Source of the DNA: Candidatus Cloacimonadota bacterium
GTDB taxonomy: Bacteria; UBA4055
DNA: 45,015 nucleotides
Direction of reading: 5' to 3'
Assembly (NCBI GenBank): GCA_002742935.1
Contig: PDON01000030.1
Coordinates: 1-45,015, forward strand
Part shown: piece after piece, positions 8,548 to 17,483 of the stretch
Position numbering within the stretch: position 1 is the stretch's first letter
How the letters are laid out: each line of letters begins with the position of its first letter
Translations under genes and position numbers: made by a program
Notes under the pieces: generated by a model
The model's database searches: none
Seen by the model: the letters and a program-made list of their open reading frames with translations, nothing else
Told to the model about the DNA's origin: nothing

Positions 8548-9570
8548 ATGAAAAAAGTAGATTTGGATTGGAGCAAACTATCCTTCTCTTATATCAAAAC
8601 TGATAAGAGATACATAAGCAGGTATAAGGATGGTAAGTGGGATGAAGGTAAACTTGTTGATGACAACAAAGTTACTATTAGTGAATCTTCTACAGTTCTT
8701 CATTATGGTCAAAGTACTTTTGAGGGTTTGAAAGCTTTTGAAACTAAGGATGGTAAAATCAGATTGTTTAGACCTGATCAAAATGCTGAGAGAATGAAGA
8801 GAAGTTGTGAAAGAATTATGATGCCTGTTTTCCCTGTTGAAAGATTTATTGAAGCCTGTAAACAGGTTATAGAAGCAAACAGACATTGGGTACCACCTTA
8901 CGGTACAGGAGCTTCTCTTTACTTGAGACCTTTCCTTTTTGGTGTTGGAGATAATTTAGGTGTTAAGCCTGCTCCTGAATTTATATTTTCTATTTTTGTT
9001 TGCCCTGTAGGACCATACTTTAAGGGTGGAATGAATCCTGTAAACTTTATTGTTTCAGATTATGATAGAGCAGCTCCTAACGGAACGGGTGCTGCTAAGG
9101 TTGGTGGAAACTATGCAGGTAGTTTATTGCCACATGAATATGCTGTTAAAGAAGGATTTGCTGATTGTATCTATCTTGATCCTGCAACTCATACTAAGAT
9201 TGAAGAGGTTGGAGCTGCTAACTTCTTTGGTATAACCAAAGATAATAAATTTGTTACTCCTATATCAAACTCTATTCTTCCTAGTGTTACTAAATATTCT
9301 TTGTTACACATTGCAAAGGAGTATTTAAATATGGAAGCCGAAGAGAGAGATGTATTTGTTGACAAACTTGATGAGTTTGCTGAAGCCGGAGCTTGTGGAA
9401 CCGCTGCTGTAATATCTCCTATTGGTGCTATTAAGAATGGTGAAAAGGTTTTCAAATTTTACGATAATGGTCAAAGTGTAGGTCCTGTTACTAAAAAACT
9501 TTATGATACATTAACAGGAATGCAACTTGGAGATATAGAAGCTCCTGAAGGTTGGATTGTAGAACTTTAA
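8548..9570 (+). CDS. ilvE: Branched-chain amino acid aminotransferase
   Basis: PLP-dependent fold-type IV transaminase interconverting Leu, Ile and Val with their 2-oxo acids. Visible features: LHYGQSTFEGLKAF near residue 50, RPDQNAERMKRSC, the PLP lysine region GTGAAKVGGNYAGSL, and the C-terminal EAGACGTAAVISPIG phosphate-binding segment. Length of 340 residues fits the long bacterial type. A strong AAAGGAGGGAAAC ribosome site precedes the ATG. The gene ends 26 bp before a strong bidirectional terminator, closing the kdsB-dxs-ilvE run. Its codon use looks more regular than its neighbours, consistent with high expression. Confidence 0.95.
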   Translation: MKKVDLDWSKLSFSYIKTDKRYISRYKDGKWDEGKLVDDNKVTISESSTVLHYGQSTFEGLKAFETKDGKIRLFRPDQNAERMKRSCERIMMPVFPVERFIEACKQVIEANRHWVPPYGTGASLYLRPFLFGVGDNLGVKPAPEFIFSIFVCPVGPYFKGGMNPVNFIVSDYDRAAPNGTGAAKVGGNYAGSLLPHEYAVKEGFADCIYLDPATHTKIEEVGAANFFGITKDNKFVTPISNSILPSVTKYSLLHIAKEYLNMEAEERDVFVDKLDEFAEAGACGTAAVISPIGAIKNGEKVFKFYDNGQSVGPVTKKLYDTLTGMQLGDIEAPEGWIVEL

Positions 9571-9595
9571 TCTATATCTAAATATATTTTGTAAA

Positions 9596-9630
9596 CAATT
9601 AAAAAGCCCCAATTTGGGGCTTTTTAATTG
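9596..9630. terminator. Bidirectional terminator between ilvE and metK
   Basis: Perfect 16-bp stem (CAATTAAAAAGCCCCA / TGGGGCTTTTTAATTG) with a three-base ATT loop. A-rich left and T-rich right arms let it act as an intrinsic terminator for both convergent genes. Confidence 0.92.
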
Positions 9631-9654
9631 TTCTTTGTATTCAAAATCTTTGGT

Positions 9655-10785
9655 CTAGGAGTGTAATTTGTCTACCATATCAGTTTGCTCCCAGTTGAAT
9701 CCGTCTCTGCCAAAGTGACCGTAAGCTGCAGTAGGTTTAAAGATAGGTTTTCTAAGATCAAGCTTATTGATAATTCCTTCAGGTGTTAAGTCAAAGTTTT
9801 CTCTTATAAGCTTAATAATTTCTTGATCACTCATTTTACCTGTACCAAAAGTGTCAACCATAACTGAAACAGGTTCAGCAACACCAATGGCATAAGCAAG
9901 TTGAATCTCAATTTTGGAAGCAAGCTCTGCTGCAACAATATTTTTAGCAACATATCTTGCCATATAAGCTGCCGATCTATCAACTTTTGTTGCGTCCTTA
10001 CCACTAAAAGCTCCACCACCATGACGAGCGTATCCACCGTAGGTATCAACAATAATCTTTCTTCCTGTTAATCCCGCATCACCTTGAGGTCCACCAATTA
10101 CAAATCTTCCGGTAGGATTGATATGCTTAATGTAATCACCATCTATCAAGTTCTCCGGTATTATAGGCTTGATAACATAGTTGTATATCTTCTCTCTAAG
10201 TTCAGAAGTTGAGATATCATCACTGTGTTGAGTTGATACTACAACAGTATTTACACTGTGAGGTTTACCATCTCTATAATTTACAGAAACCTGAGATTTT
10301 CCGTCAGGTCTTAAAAAGTATAGATTTCCCTCTTTTCTAACCTTTGTAAGCTGTTTTGTTAACTTGTGGGCTAAAACTATAGGAAGAGGCATAAGCTCTT
10401 CTGTTTCATCACAAGCAAAACCAAACATTAAGCCTTGATCTCCGGCTCCAAGTCTGTCAACACCCATTGCAATATCTGTACTTTGTTGATCTATAGAGGT
10501 CAATACTGCACAAGTATTGTAATCAAAGCCCATTCTGGAATCTTCGTAACCAATCTCTTTAATAGTGTTTCTAACAAGTTTAGGTATATCTATATATCCT
10601 TCTCTAACTGTCATCTCTCCACCAATAACAGCCATACCTGTTGTAACAAAAGTTTCAATAGCTACTCTACTATTAGGATCGCATTTAAGTGCAGCATCAA
10701 GAATCGAATCGGATATCTGATCTGCAATTTTATCAGGATGCCCTTCTGTAACCGATTCACTTGTGAATAAATGTTCTTTACTCAT
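9655..10785 (-). CDS. metK: S-adenosylmethionine synthetase
   Basis: Makes S-adenosylmethionine from methionine and ATP; cytoplasmic tetramer. Motifs: N-terminal [26 protein letters not shown], the P-loop-like [18 protein letters not shown], and [14 protein letters not shown]. The true start is ATG 10785 with GGGAG ten bases upstream, giving 376 residues beginning [11 protein letters not shown]. Its ATG overlaps the TGA of a possible 84-residue upstream reading frame (ATGA). I looked for a SAM riboswitch upstream and saw no convincing one. SAM made here feeds MiaB and the methyltransferase in this window. Confidence 0.96.
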   Translation of the reverse strand: MSKEHLFTSESVTEGHPDKIADQISDSILDAALKCDPNSRVAIETFVTTGMAVIGGEMTVREGYIDIPKLVRNTIKEIGYEDSRMGFDYNTCAVLTSIDQQSTDIAMGVDRLGAGDQGLMFGFACDETEELMPLPIVLAHKLTKQLTKVRKEGNLYFLRPDGKSQVSVNYRDGKPHSVNTVVVSTQHSDDISTSELREKIYNYVIKPIIPENLIDGDYIKHINPTGRFVIGGPQGDAGLTGRKIIVDTYGGYARHGGGAFSGKDATKVDRSAAYMARYVAKNIVAAELASKIEIQLAYAIGVAEPVSVMVDTFGTGKMSDQEIIKLIRENFDLTPEGIINKLDLRKPIFKPTAAYGHFGRDGFNWEQTDMVDKLHS

Positions 10786-11036
10786 AAATATATCTCCCAA
10801 TCATTTTTTGTTATTAATTCTATTGAGAATATAAGTTTAAAAAGAGTAAAAATAAATATTATAATTATATTTTTATTTTGTAAACCCAAAAACGCCTTAT
10901 CAACTTTGTTTATAAACTCTAAATTTTTTGTTTTGCGATTTTTTTCTCTTATATCAAATGCAAACTTTTCAATGCCTATCAGCCAGGAGCCTTGTATTTT
11001 ATTAAAAATAAACTTAATTGTATTAAATAAATCCAA
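10782..11036 (-). CDS. Possible small membrane protein upstream of metK
   Basis: An 84-residue reading frame from TTG 11036, whose TGA stop overlaps the metK ATG as ATGA, the layout of translationally coupled genes. AAAAAAGG lies five bases before the TTG. The product has a charged middle ([10 protein letters not shown]) and a hydrophobic C-terminal stretch (about residues 57-72, [16 protein letters not shown]) that could span a membrane. I recognise no family. The region is very AT-rich, so chance is a real alternative; the ATGA overlap is the main argument in favour. Confidence 0.35.
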   Translation of the reverse strand: MDLFNTIKFIFNKIQGSWLIGIEKFAFDIREKNRKTKNLEFINKVDKAFLGLQNKNIIIIFIFTLFKLIFSIELITKNDWEIYL

Positions 11037-11043
11037 TTTAACC

Positions 11044-11059
11044 TTTTTTCAGTAGATTC
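11044..11059 (-). repeat. Dispersed box TACTGAAAAAAGG upstream of metK
   Basis: Read on the - strand this is GAATCTACTGAAAAAA, the same box found after hslO, sppA and aroC. It sits just before the possible small gene ahead of metK and between the divergent metK and dNTPase units. Confidence 0.5.
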
Positions 11060-11127
11060 TAAATATTATTTGATTTTTATTGAAATAACCAGTATAATTT
11101 ATAAACAGATTTATAAGGATTATTAAA

Positions 11128-12255
11128 GTGAAAGATATTGAAGATATTATTAAAAGAAATTGGGATAATGGTATCTCTAAGTATGGAGCTTTAGCTAAAG
11201 ATGCCAAAAGAAAAAGATATGAGAGGGATCATATAAGATCTCCTTATCAGGTAGATAGAGATAGAATTCTCTACAGTGGAGCTTTTAGGAGATACGCAGG
11301 TAAAACTCAAGTTATATATTTTGCACAAATTATAGATGAACAGATATCAAATAGAATTATCCATACCCAGTTTGTAAGCCAGATATCAAGAACTATAGGG
11401 TCTATTTTAGGATTAAACATTGATCTTATTGAAGCTGCTGCTCTTGGTCATGATTTAGGTCATCCTCCTTTTGGTCATGATGGTGAGAGGTTTCTATCAA
11501 AACTTTGTAGAGAGTGTGGTATTGGTAACTTTAATCACAACATTCATAGCTTAAATATAGTTGATAATATAGCGTTTAGAGGGAAGGGTATGAATCTAAC
11601 TTTCCAAGTAAGAGATGCTATTGTTTCCCATAATGGAGAAGTTAATCAAAAAGTTTGCTCCCCTGATCGTAAAAAAAGTGAAAAGGATATTGAGAGGTAT
11701 ATAGAGCTAATGAGTGAAAAGCCTTATGCTGAAACTAAACCTTTTACTCTGGAAGGGGCACTAATTAGACAGTGTGATACAATCTCTTACATTGGTTCGG
11801 ATATTGAAGATGCCATAAGAATAGGTATTATAAAAAGATCTGACCTTCCTAAAAATGTTACTGAATATTTAGGCAATAATAACTCTAAAATTATAGATAC
11901 TTTGGTTAGAGATATAATTAGAAACTCTTACGGAAAAGATGGAATTGGTTATTCTGATGAGACTTTTGAGGTTTTAAAAGAGTTGAAAAGTTTTAATTAT
12001 AAGGAGATATACAAATCATCATTTTTGAAAAAATCTAAAAAGAAGATAGAACTTGGTTTTAGGATATTATTTGAAACATATCTTGAAGATATTGAAAAAG
12101 AGAATAGGGAATCTTCTATATTTGGTCATTTTTTAGATTCAAAAAATGAAGATTACATGAAAAACAACTCCAACTATGAAAAGGTTAGAGATTTTATAGC
12201 TTCAATGACAGATAGATACTTTAATAGTGAGCTTGAAAATATTGTAATACCTTAA
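11128..12255 (+). CDS. dGTPase-like deoxynucleoside triphosphohydrolase (HD domain)
   Basis: HD-superfamily triphosphohydrolase that cleaves dNTPs to deoxynucleosides and tripolyphosphate. The N-terminal segment RSPYQVDRDRILYSGAFRR is the typical family opening; metal ligands are seen in THTQF-type (IIHTQFVSQISRT) and in ALGHDLGHPPFGHDGE (HD), with a further DTISYIGSDIEDA motif about residue 220. Length of 375 residues matches the shorter dGTPase-like proteins rather than the 505-residue E. coli Dgt. Start is GTG 11128 with AAGGA at about 11115. Divergent from metK; followed by a 375-bp gap. Substrate preference among dNTPs cannot be told from sequence. Confidence 0.9.
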   Translation: MKDIEDIIKRNWDNGISKYGALAKDAKRKRYERDHIRSPYQVDRDRILYSGAFRRYAGKTQVIYFAQIIDEQISNRIIHTQFVSQISRTIGSILGLNIDLIEAAALGHDLGHPPFGHDGERFLSKLCRECGIGNFNHNIHSLNIVDNIAFRGKGMNLTFQVRDAIVSHNGEVNQKVCSPDRKKSEKDIERYIELMSEKPYAETKPFTLEGALIRQCDTISYIGSDIEDAIRIGIIKRSDLPKNVTEYLGNNNSKIIDTLVRDIIRNSYGKDGIGYSDETFEVLKELKSFNYKEIYKSSFLKKSKKKIELGFRILFETYLEDIEKENRESSIFGHFLDSKNEDYMKNNSNYEKVRDFIASMTDRYFNSELENIVIP

Positions 12256-12630
12256 TTTTTATATTTTTATTATCTATTATTAGTTTTTGGTTTAACTTTT
12301 TATTTAGAGTGTTTTGGTAAAGGGGAAAGTGCTTTTATTTAGTAGTTTGTATGTGATTTTTAAAGCTTAGCTTGAGGCTTTAACTTAAACATTTAGAAAA
12401 ATATGCAGTTGATAATATGATTAAGAAACCATAAAAATATCTTTGTTACCTCTCTGTGATCGGAATTAAAACTACTTTTCTATTTCACTTTCCCATTTTA
12501 AGCTCTGCTCTTTGATAGCTGTTTTACCGTAATTATTCTAAAGTTTCGGATCTTTAGAAAAGCGGATTTTATATACTCTTAATGATACTATTGCAACTAA
12601 TATTTTTAATATTTATATTTAAGATCTTTT
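12256..12630. other. Intergenic region with decayed repeat element
   Basis: No gene seen. It holds a weak hairpin (TTAAAGC 12360-12366 with GCTTTAA 12377-12383), a 9-bp inverted repeat 155 bp apart (GGGAAAGTG at 12323, CACTTTCCC at 12486), and a segment near 12500-12535 (AAGCTCTG...TTTTACCGTAAT) that recurs in the gaps at about 16400 and 28105. I read it as a degenerate mobile-element remnant. Confidence 0.5.
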
Positions 12631-13530
12631 GTGAGAAATCATAAAGAGAGTTTTAATAAGAATTTATTTAACAATACAATGGAGTTTAAATTCAAGTACG
12701 GTATTATATATAATATGAGGGATGATAGAGGATATGAAGAACTTAGAAACTTTTTCAAACTCCTTGATTTAAAATCCATACCCTTTTTCTTTAACAAGGA
12801 TATTTTATTTAATAAAGAGAACCTTTTATCTACTCAAGAGGTTTTGGATATTGCAGATGTTGTTATTGTCCTTGGTGGAGATGGTTCTATTCTGAATATA
12901 GCAAGGCAAGTTTCAGCTTTGAAAAAGCCTATTTTAGGTGTAAATTTAGGAAAATTAGGATTCCTTGCAGAAGTTGACCTTAACAATCTTCATAAGCGTA
13001 TAACTATGATAGAGAATGGAGATTTCTTTATAGAAGAGAGAATGATGTTAAGTGCTAAAAGTAGAGATTCTAAACTTATCGCCTTGAATGATTTTGTAAT
13101 AGATAAGGGTCTCTCTTCAAGAATTATACAGATAAAAGTAGAAATAGATGGGAAATATTTTACAACATATTCTTCAGATGGTTTGATTGTGTCAACTCCA
13201 ACTGGTTCTACAGCTTACAATTTATCAAACTATGGTCCTATTGTTGAGCCCGGTGTAAAATGTATAATTTTAAATCCCATATCTCCTCATGCGTTAGCGA
13301 TGAGACCTATGATTATTAAAGATGATTCAACTATTGTTATAAAATCATACTCCGAGGCAAAAGTTTTGCTTAGTTCAGATGGACAAGATAATATCTTCAT
13401 TGATTCGGAAGAGGAGGTTGTTATCACTAAAAATAGTGATAAGGCGAGGTTTATCAAATTTCCTGACTCAAGCTGCTATAGGGTTTTAAGAGAGAAGCTT
13501 GGTTGGGGTGGATTTAAGAAGAGGTATTAA
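12631..13530 (+). CDS. nadK: NAD kinase
   Basis: Phosphorylates NAD to NADP. The family signatures are present: GGDGSILNIAR (GGDG loop), VNLGKLGFLAEVD, and the substrate-binding SSDGLIVSTPTGSTAYNLS with conserved NE/DD-like contacts, then SPHALAMRPM. GTG 12631 gives 299 residues with a nonhomologous N-terminus of about 20 residues; ATG 12679 would start just before the conserved fold (MEFKFKYGIIYN). Neither has a strong ribosome site, so the start is uncertain. It is followed after 20 bp by ftsY, with an AGGGTGG site between them, so the two probably share a transcript. Confidence 0.92.
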   Translation: MRNHKESFNKNLFNNTMEFKFKYGIIYNMRDDRGYEELRNFFKLLDLKSIPFFFNKDILFNKENLLSTQEVLDIADVVIVLGGDGSILNIARQVSALKKPILGVNLGKLGFLAEVDLNNLHKRITMIENGDFFIEERMMLSAKSRDSKLIALNDFVIDKGLSSRIIQIKVEIDGKYFTTYSSDGLIVSTPTGSTAYNLSNYGPIVEPGVKCIILNPISPHALAMRPMIIKDDSTIVIKSYSEAKVLLSSDGQDNIFIDSEEEVVITKNSDKARFIKFPDSSCYRVLREKLGWGGFKKRY

Positions 13531-13550
13531 AATAAGTTAGGGTGGTATAG

Positions 13551-15002
13551 ATGATAGGTTTATTTAAAAAAAAGAAAAGTATAAGAGATCTTGTTAGTGA
13601 GGTCGAGGTTGAAAAAAAAGAATCAACCGGCTTAGAAATAGAGGAGGGGCAGCTTCTTAGAGAGGATAAAGAGTCTGAAATATTAAAGGAAAAAGATCTT
13701 GAAATATCCGGTCATGAAGAGATTGAAAATAGTATAGTTTCTGAAAAAGATAAAGAAGATAAAGAAGCAGGATCTCAAACTAAAGATATTGGAGAGACTA
13801 CTCCAACTTTAAAATATGAAGAAAAAATTGAAGAACCAATTTCCAATTTAGAAGATAGTAAAGAGGATAAGGTAGAGTTCCAAACAGAGGAGATTACCCC
13901 TAAAGAGGTTGAGACAGAGAGTAAGGAGGAGTTGTTAACTTTTAAAGATGATGAAATTGAGAGAGTTGATAATAAATCTGATTTAGAGGAGATCCTTGAA
14001 AAGGAGACAGATACTCAAGAAAAATTGGAAAAATCTAAAGATGAGGTTAAAGAAGAGCCTTTTGTTGAAAAAAATGTTGATGAAGCAAAAGATTCTTTGT
14101 TTAAAAAATTAAAGAGATCTCTATCTAAAACAAAAGACTCTCTATTTAGAAAGCTTAACGATATATTTAATTCTGATGTTATTGATGAGGATCTTCTTGA
14201 TGATTTGGAGGAAGCTCTCTTTACTTCTGATATTGGAGTTAAAACTACTGAGCTTATAATTGAGAATATTAGAGAGAGGATCAAGGTTGATAAAACAGAG
14301 GATCCAAAACTTTTGAAAGAGATTATTTTTGAGGAGATTATAAAGCTTGTAAAAACTGATAATAATCTTGTTGAGGCTAATTTTAAAGAGAAACCATATG
14401 TTATTTTAGTGGTTGGTGTTAATGGTAACGGAAAAACAACAACTATTGGAAAGCTTGCCAAGTACTACAAAGATAAGGGTAAAAAAGTACTAATTGGTGC
14501 GGCAGACACATTTAGAGCCGCTGCAATTGAGCAACTTGAAGAGTGGGCAAGGAGAGCTGATGTAGATTTTGTTAAGGATAAGATGAACTCCGACCCTGCA
14601 GCAGTTGCTTACAACTCTTATGAAGCAGCAGTTGCAAGAGATTGTGATATTGTTATGATAGATACAGCCGGAAGACTTCATAATAAAATAAATCTTATGA
14701 AAGAGCTTGAAAAGATATCTAAAGTTTTAAAGAAGAAAAATATGGAAGCTCCTCATGAAGTTTTATTGGTATTGGATGCGACTACAGGTCAAAATGCAGT
14801 TAGTCAAGCTAAGAACTTCAATATTAGTTCGGGAGTTACAGGTCTTGTTTTAACAAAGCTTGACGGAACAGCCAAGGGTGGTGTTGCCATTGCAATAAAT
14901 CAAGAGCTCAATATCCCTATAAAGTTTATAGGTATAGGAGAAAAAATTGATGATATTAAGGAGTTTGATCCAAAAGAGTATGTAAGTGCAATGTTTGACT
15001 AG
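13551..15002 (+). CDS. ftsY: Signal recognition particle receptor FtsY
   Basis: SRP receptor GTPase that docks ribosome-nascent-chain complexes at the inner membrane. It has a long acidic and Lys/Glu-rich N-terminal A domain (about residues 15-180, low complexity) followed by the helical N domain (LFKKLKRSLSKTKDSLF) and the G domain: P-loop VGVNGNGKTTTIGKLAK near residue 288, DTFRAAA, DTAGR, TKLDGTAKGG. The C-terminus GEKIDDIKEFDPKEYVSAMF is standard. 483 residues, extended relative to minimal FtsY by the A domain. Ends at a large palindromic terminator, closing the nadK-ftsY unit. Confidence 0.96.
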   Translation: MIGLFKKKKSIRDLVSEVEVEKKESTGLEIEEGQLLREDKESEILKEKDLEISGHEEIENSIVSEKDKEDKEAGSQTKDIGETTPTLKYEEKIEEPISNLEDSKEDKVEFQTEEITPKEVETESKEELLTFKDDEIERVDNKSDLEEILEKETDTQEKLEKSKDEVKEEPFVEKNVDEAKDSLFKKLKRSLSKTKDSLFRKLNDIFNSDVIDEDLLDDLEEALFTSDIGVKTTELIIENIRERIKVDKTEDPKLLKEIIFEEIIKLVKTDNNLVEANFKEKPYVILVVGVNGNGKTTTIGKLAKYYKDKGKKVLIGAADTFRAAAIEQLEEWARRADVDFVKDKMNSDPAAVAYNSYEAAVARDCDIVMIDTAGRLHNKINLMKELEKISKVLKKKNMEAPHEVLLVLDATTGQNAVSQAKNFNISSGVTGLVLTKLDGTAKGGVAIAINQELNIPIKFIGIGEKIDDIKEFDPKEYVSAMFD

Positions 15003-15043
15003 TTTTATAAAAGTATCATTTTTATTCTGAAATCAGGTACTAG

Positions 15044-15091
15044 TTTTAACAATTAAAGGGGAGTAAATTTACTCCCCTTTAATTGTTAAAA
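15044..15091. terminator. Terminator: 48-bp perfect palindrome after ftsY
   Basis: Two 24-base arms (15044-15067 and 15068-15091) are perfect reverse complements with no unpaired centre; a GGGGAG/CTCCCC core is flanked by T- and A-rich arms. As RNA it folds into a long hairpin followed by A/T-rich sequence, and it is symmetric, so it could stop transcription from both sides. Confidence 0.85.
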
Positions 15092-15098
15092 ATGCCTG

Positions 15099-15160
15099 CC
15101 AACTCTGTATTACTGCTATATCAACTTTTACTGCAATGGATAACCTAGTATTTCTAGGAT
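15099..15160 (+). repeat. Dispersed repeat, copy 1 (after ftsY)
   Basis: CCAACTCTGTATTACTGCTA... to ...TTTCTAGGATC resembles 20233-20290 (CCAACTTCATATTGCTGTGT...TTCTAGG), about three quarters identical by eye. Both copies follow an intrinsic terminator. Confidence 0.5.
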
Positions 15161-15193
15161 CAAATAGGTAAAACTTTAGATTTTTAAGTTTTA

Positions 15194-15850
15194 ATGGTTA
15201 ATTTTTTAGAAAAAAATAAACTTATCTTGAACTTTACTATAGAAAAAAAGTTTAACATACAGATGCTTGGAAAAAGATTGGAGCGTATGAGAGATAGTGA
15301 CGAAACATTAATGCATAAGTTTCAAGATGGAGATGAAACTGCGTTTGATGAGCTTGTTGAGAGATATAAAAATAAACTTTCAAATCACATTTTCTACTAT
15401 GTCAAAAACAGAGAGATGGTTGAAGATATAGTTCAGAATGCTTTTGTAAGAATATATTTCAATAAAGAGAAATATAAGGATGTTGCCAAAGTTTCAACTT
15501 GGATCTATACGATTGCCATAAATCTTGCCAAAACTGAGCTTGCAAAAAAGAGTAGAGCCGAAATCTTTTCAATTACAGGTAAAGATGGTGAAACTGATTT
15601 TGAAATACCGGATTCTAAGGCAGATACAAGTGATAATTTGATGAGATCTGAACTGAAAGAGGTTATCTATGACGGAATAGATATGTTGGAGGATAAGTTT
15701 AGGGAAATCATTTTAATGAGAGATGTTGATGAGCTTACCTATGAAGAGATTGCCACAATTTTGGATATTCCGGTGGGAACTGTAAAATCGAGATTGAATA
15801 GGGCAAGGTTAAATCTTAGAGACATTTTACAAGATTATATTAAATCGTAA
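15194..15850 (+). CDS. ECF-type RNA polymerase sigma factor (sigma-70 family)
   Basis: Group 4 sigma factor. Region 2 is seen from about residue 45 (FQDGDETAFDELVERYKNKL; EDIVQNAFVRIY; STWIYTIAINLAK) and region 4 near the C-terminus (FREIILMRDVDELTYEEIA; IPVGTVKSRLNRAR). The 218-residue form carries about 30 extra N-terminal residues; internal ATGs at 15263 and 15287 would start nearer the family norm, and none has a clear ribosome site, so the start is uncertain. Seventeen bases later comes a zinc-finger anti-sigma gene, the usual regulatory pair. The regulon is unknown. Confidence 0.92.
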   Translation: MVNFLEKNKLILNFTIEKKFNIQMLGKRLERMRDSDETLMHKFQDGDETAFDELVERYKNKLSNHIFYYVKNREMVEDIVQNAFVRIYFNKEKYKDVAKVSTWIYTIAINLAKTELAKKSRAEIFSITGKDGETDFEIPDSKADTSDNLMRSELKEVIYDGIDMLEDKFREIILMRDVDELTYEEIATILDIPVGTVKSRLNRARLNLRDILQDYIKS

Positions 15851-15867
15851 TATACACGGAGAAAATT

Positions 15868-16353
15868 ATGAGTGTATGTATTAAATATCAAGAGATGATA
15901 AATGCTAAAATTGACGGTGAGATAGATGCTAAAGATCTTCAAACTATAGATAAACATTTATTAAGCTGTAATGAGTGTAAGAAGCTTGAAACAGATCTTC
16001 TCAAAATTAAAAATTTGGTTAATATTCAACCTAAGTTTAAGCTTTCTGATGGCTTTAATTCAAAGCTAATGGAGAGGATTAAAAATGAAAAAAGAGAGAA
16101 GAGAAAAGGTAGGAGTATTTCTCTAAGATCGGTTATGACTTATGTAGCAGGGGTGGCTGCAGTTTTTGTATCTTTCCTTGTTATCAACAGCAATGATATG
16201 GAAAAATCAGCCGTAAGCAATAGCTTTCTAACTGATCAAAATAGTCAGATTTATTTGAACTCTAATGACTCAACTTTTCTTGATTCATTAAAGAGTACGG
16301 ATCAAATAAAGAATCATGAGCTAAAAACATATCAAGTTAGTGATGAAGAGTAG
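15868..16353 (+). CDS. Zinc-finger anti-sigma factor, membrane anchored
   Basis: Partner of the upstream ECF sigma factor. The N-terminal ZAS motif is visible as HLLSCNECKK (HxxxCxxC) with an upstream Cys/His-containing helix, which would hold the sigma factor at the membrane. A single membrane span lies near residues 90-107 (SVMTYVAGVAAVFVSFLVI), followed by a roughly 50-residue Ser/Asn-rich periplasmic tail. 161 residues. GGAG stands upstream of the ATG (CACGGAGAAAATT). Release is likely through proteolysis or a redox/ligand signal, but the sequence does not show which. The operon ends at a hairpin at 16490-16524. Confidence 0.88.
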   Translation: MSVCIKYQEMINAKIDGEIDAKDLQTIDKHLLSCNECKKLETDLLKIKNLVNIQPKFKLSDGFNSKLMERIKNEKREKRKGRSISLRSVMTYVAGVAAVFVSFLVINSNDMEKSAVSNSFLTDQNSQIYLNSNDSTFLDSLKSTDQIKNHELKTYQVSDEE

Positions 16354-16791
16354 CTTTGCTTACTCTTTGTGCTAGGAGCTAAAATATCTTTTCACTCCTG
16401 TAAGCTCTGTTTTTTTGGGGTTATTTTACCCTAGTTTTGAATTTTTTCGGTATTCTCTATTTAGTTTCATATATTATAATATTTGATCTAAAAGGATTAA
16501 GTTATTGTTTAGCTTAATCCTTTTATTATGAGTTGTTTTTAATAACACCTCCTCTTTACTAATAAAATTTAGTTAAATACTACAATATAGAAGATAGATC
16601 GGTAATAGAGTTTTGTTTTATATCCAACCCAGGTTAAGTTTATATTTTGAGTTTTATTTATATACCTTTAAAATAATAATTAGTATTGAGTAGTTTTGTG
16701 GAAACTTTATTTATTTCTTACATAATCTCTATTAATATTAGACAACTCAATAAACTTTTATTAAATTATTGTTATTGTAAGGGAGATATAG
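16354..16791. other. Intergenic region between anti-sigma gene and rnhB
   Basis: No gene seen. It holds a decayed repeat (16399-16440, AAGCTCTG...TTTTACCCTAG) shared with the gaps near 12500 and 28105, then the hairpin terminator at 16490-16524, then AT-rich sequence that should carry the rnhB promoter. Confidence 0.5.
16490..16524 (+). terminator. Probable terminator of the sigma/anti-sigma operon
   Basis: A 12-bp perfect stem (AAAAGGATTAAG / CTTAATCCTTTT) with an 11-base loop, 137 bases past the anti-sigma stop, followed by ATTATG. The T-rich right arm supports an intrinsic terminator. Confidence 0.7.
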
Positions 16792-17439
16792 TTGGATAGT
16801 AGTATTTTAAAAAACTTAGTTAATTTTGATAAATCTTTAATTGAAAATGATAAATTTATTCTTTGTGGTTGTGATGAATCTGGGAGAGGACCTTTAGCCG
16901 GACCTGTTGTGGCTGCTTGTGTAGTTTTGGATTATAATAATTTACCGGAAAATATAAATGATTCAAAAAAGATGAGTGAAAAAGCAAGAGAGAAAGCTTT
17001 TTATGAAATAAGAAAGAGAGCTATAGCTTACTCTGTTTCTCTTGTTGATCACAATAGGATAGATGAGATAAATATACTACAGGCAAATTTTGAAGCGATG
17101 AATAAAGCATACTCAAAACTTGGTATTAAACCGGATCTTGTATTGATTGATGGTAGAGATGCACCTATAAAGAATCAAAAACAGATAGCTTTAATTAAAG
17201 GTGATTCTAAATCTGCTACTGTTGCTGCTGCTTCAATTATTGCTAAAGTTGTTAGAGATAAGGTTATGAGGTTTTACCATAACTACTATCCTGAGTATGG
17301 ATTTGATTCACATAAAGGATATGGAACAAAAAAACATGTTGAGACTATAAAGAGGATTGGAAGATCTCCAATACATAGGAAAAGTTTTAAACTACAGTTT
17401 GAGAAAGATGAACAACTATTGATTAAGTTCCCGGATTAA
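16792..17439 (+). CDS. rnhB: Ribonuclease HII
   Basis: Cleaves RNA in RNA/DNA hybrids, including single misincorporated ribonucleotides. The catalytic DEXGRG motif is present as CGCDESGRGPLAGPVVAA near residue 28; further acidic residues lie in LVLIDGRD and in the KGDSKSATVAAASIIAKVVRD segment; GYGTKKH follows. 215 residues, normal length. TTG start with GGGAG about eight bases upstream. It begins a three-gene + strand run with the GNAT-like gene and sppA. Confidence 0.95.
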   Translation: MDSSILKNLVNFDKSLIENDKFILCGCDESGRGPLAGPVVAACVVLDYNNLPENINDSKKMSEKAREKAFYEIRKRAIAYSVSLVDHNRIDEINILQANFEAMNKAYSKLGIKPDLVLIDGRDAPIKNQKQIALIKGDSKSATVAAASIIAKVVRDKVMRFYHNYYPEYGFDSHKGYGTKKHVETIKRIGRSPIHRKSFKLQFEKDEQLLIKFPD

Positions 17440-17483
17440 CTACTTAGTTTAAGTTGTAATTATTTAGAAGGGTTTAGAGATAA

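Noticed and set aside
10801..11127. SAM riboswitch upstream of metK
   Set aside because: Looked for a multi-stem leader with a terminator in the metK leader; only AT-rich sequence, a repeat box and a possible small open frame are present.
14015..14461. 148-residue antisense frame in ftsY
   Set aside because: Serine-rich product mirrors the Glu/Lys-rich coding strand; ftsY motifs make the + strand gene certain.
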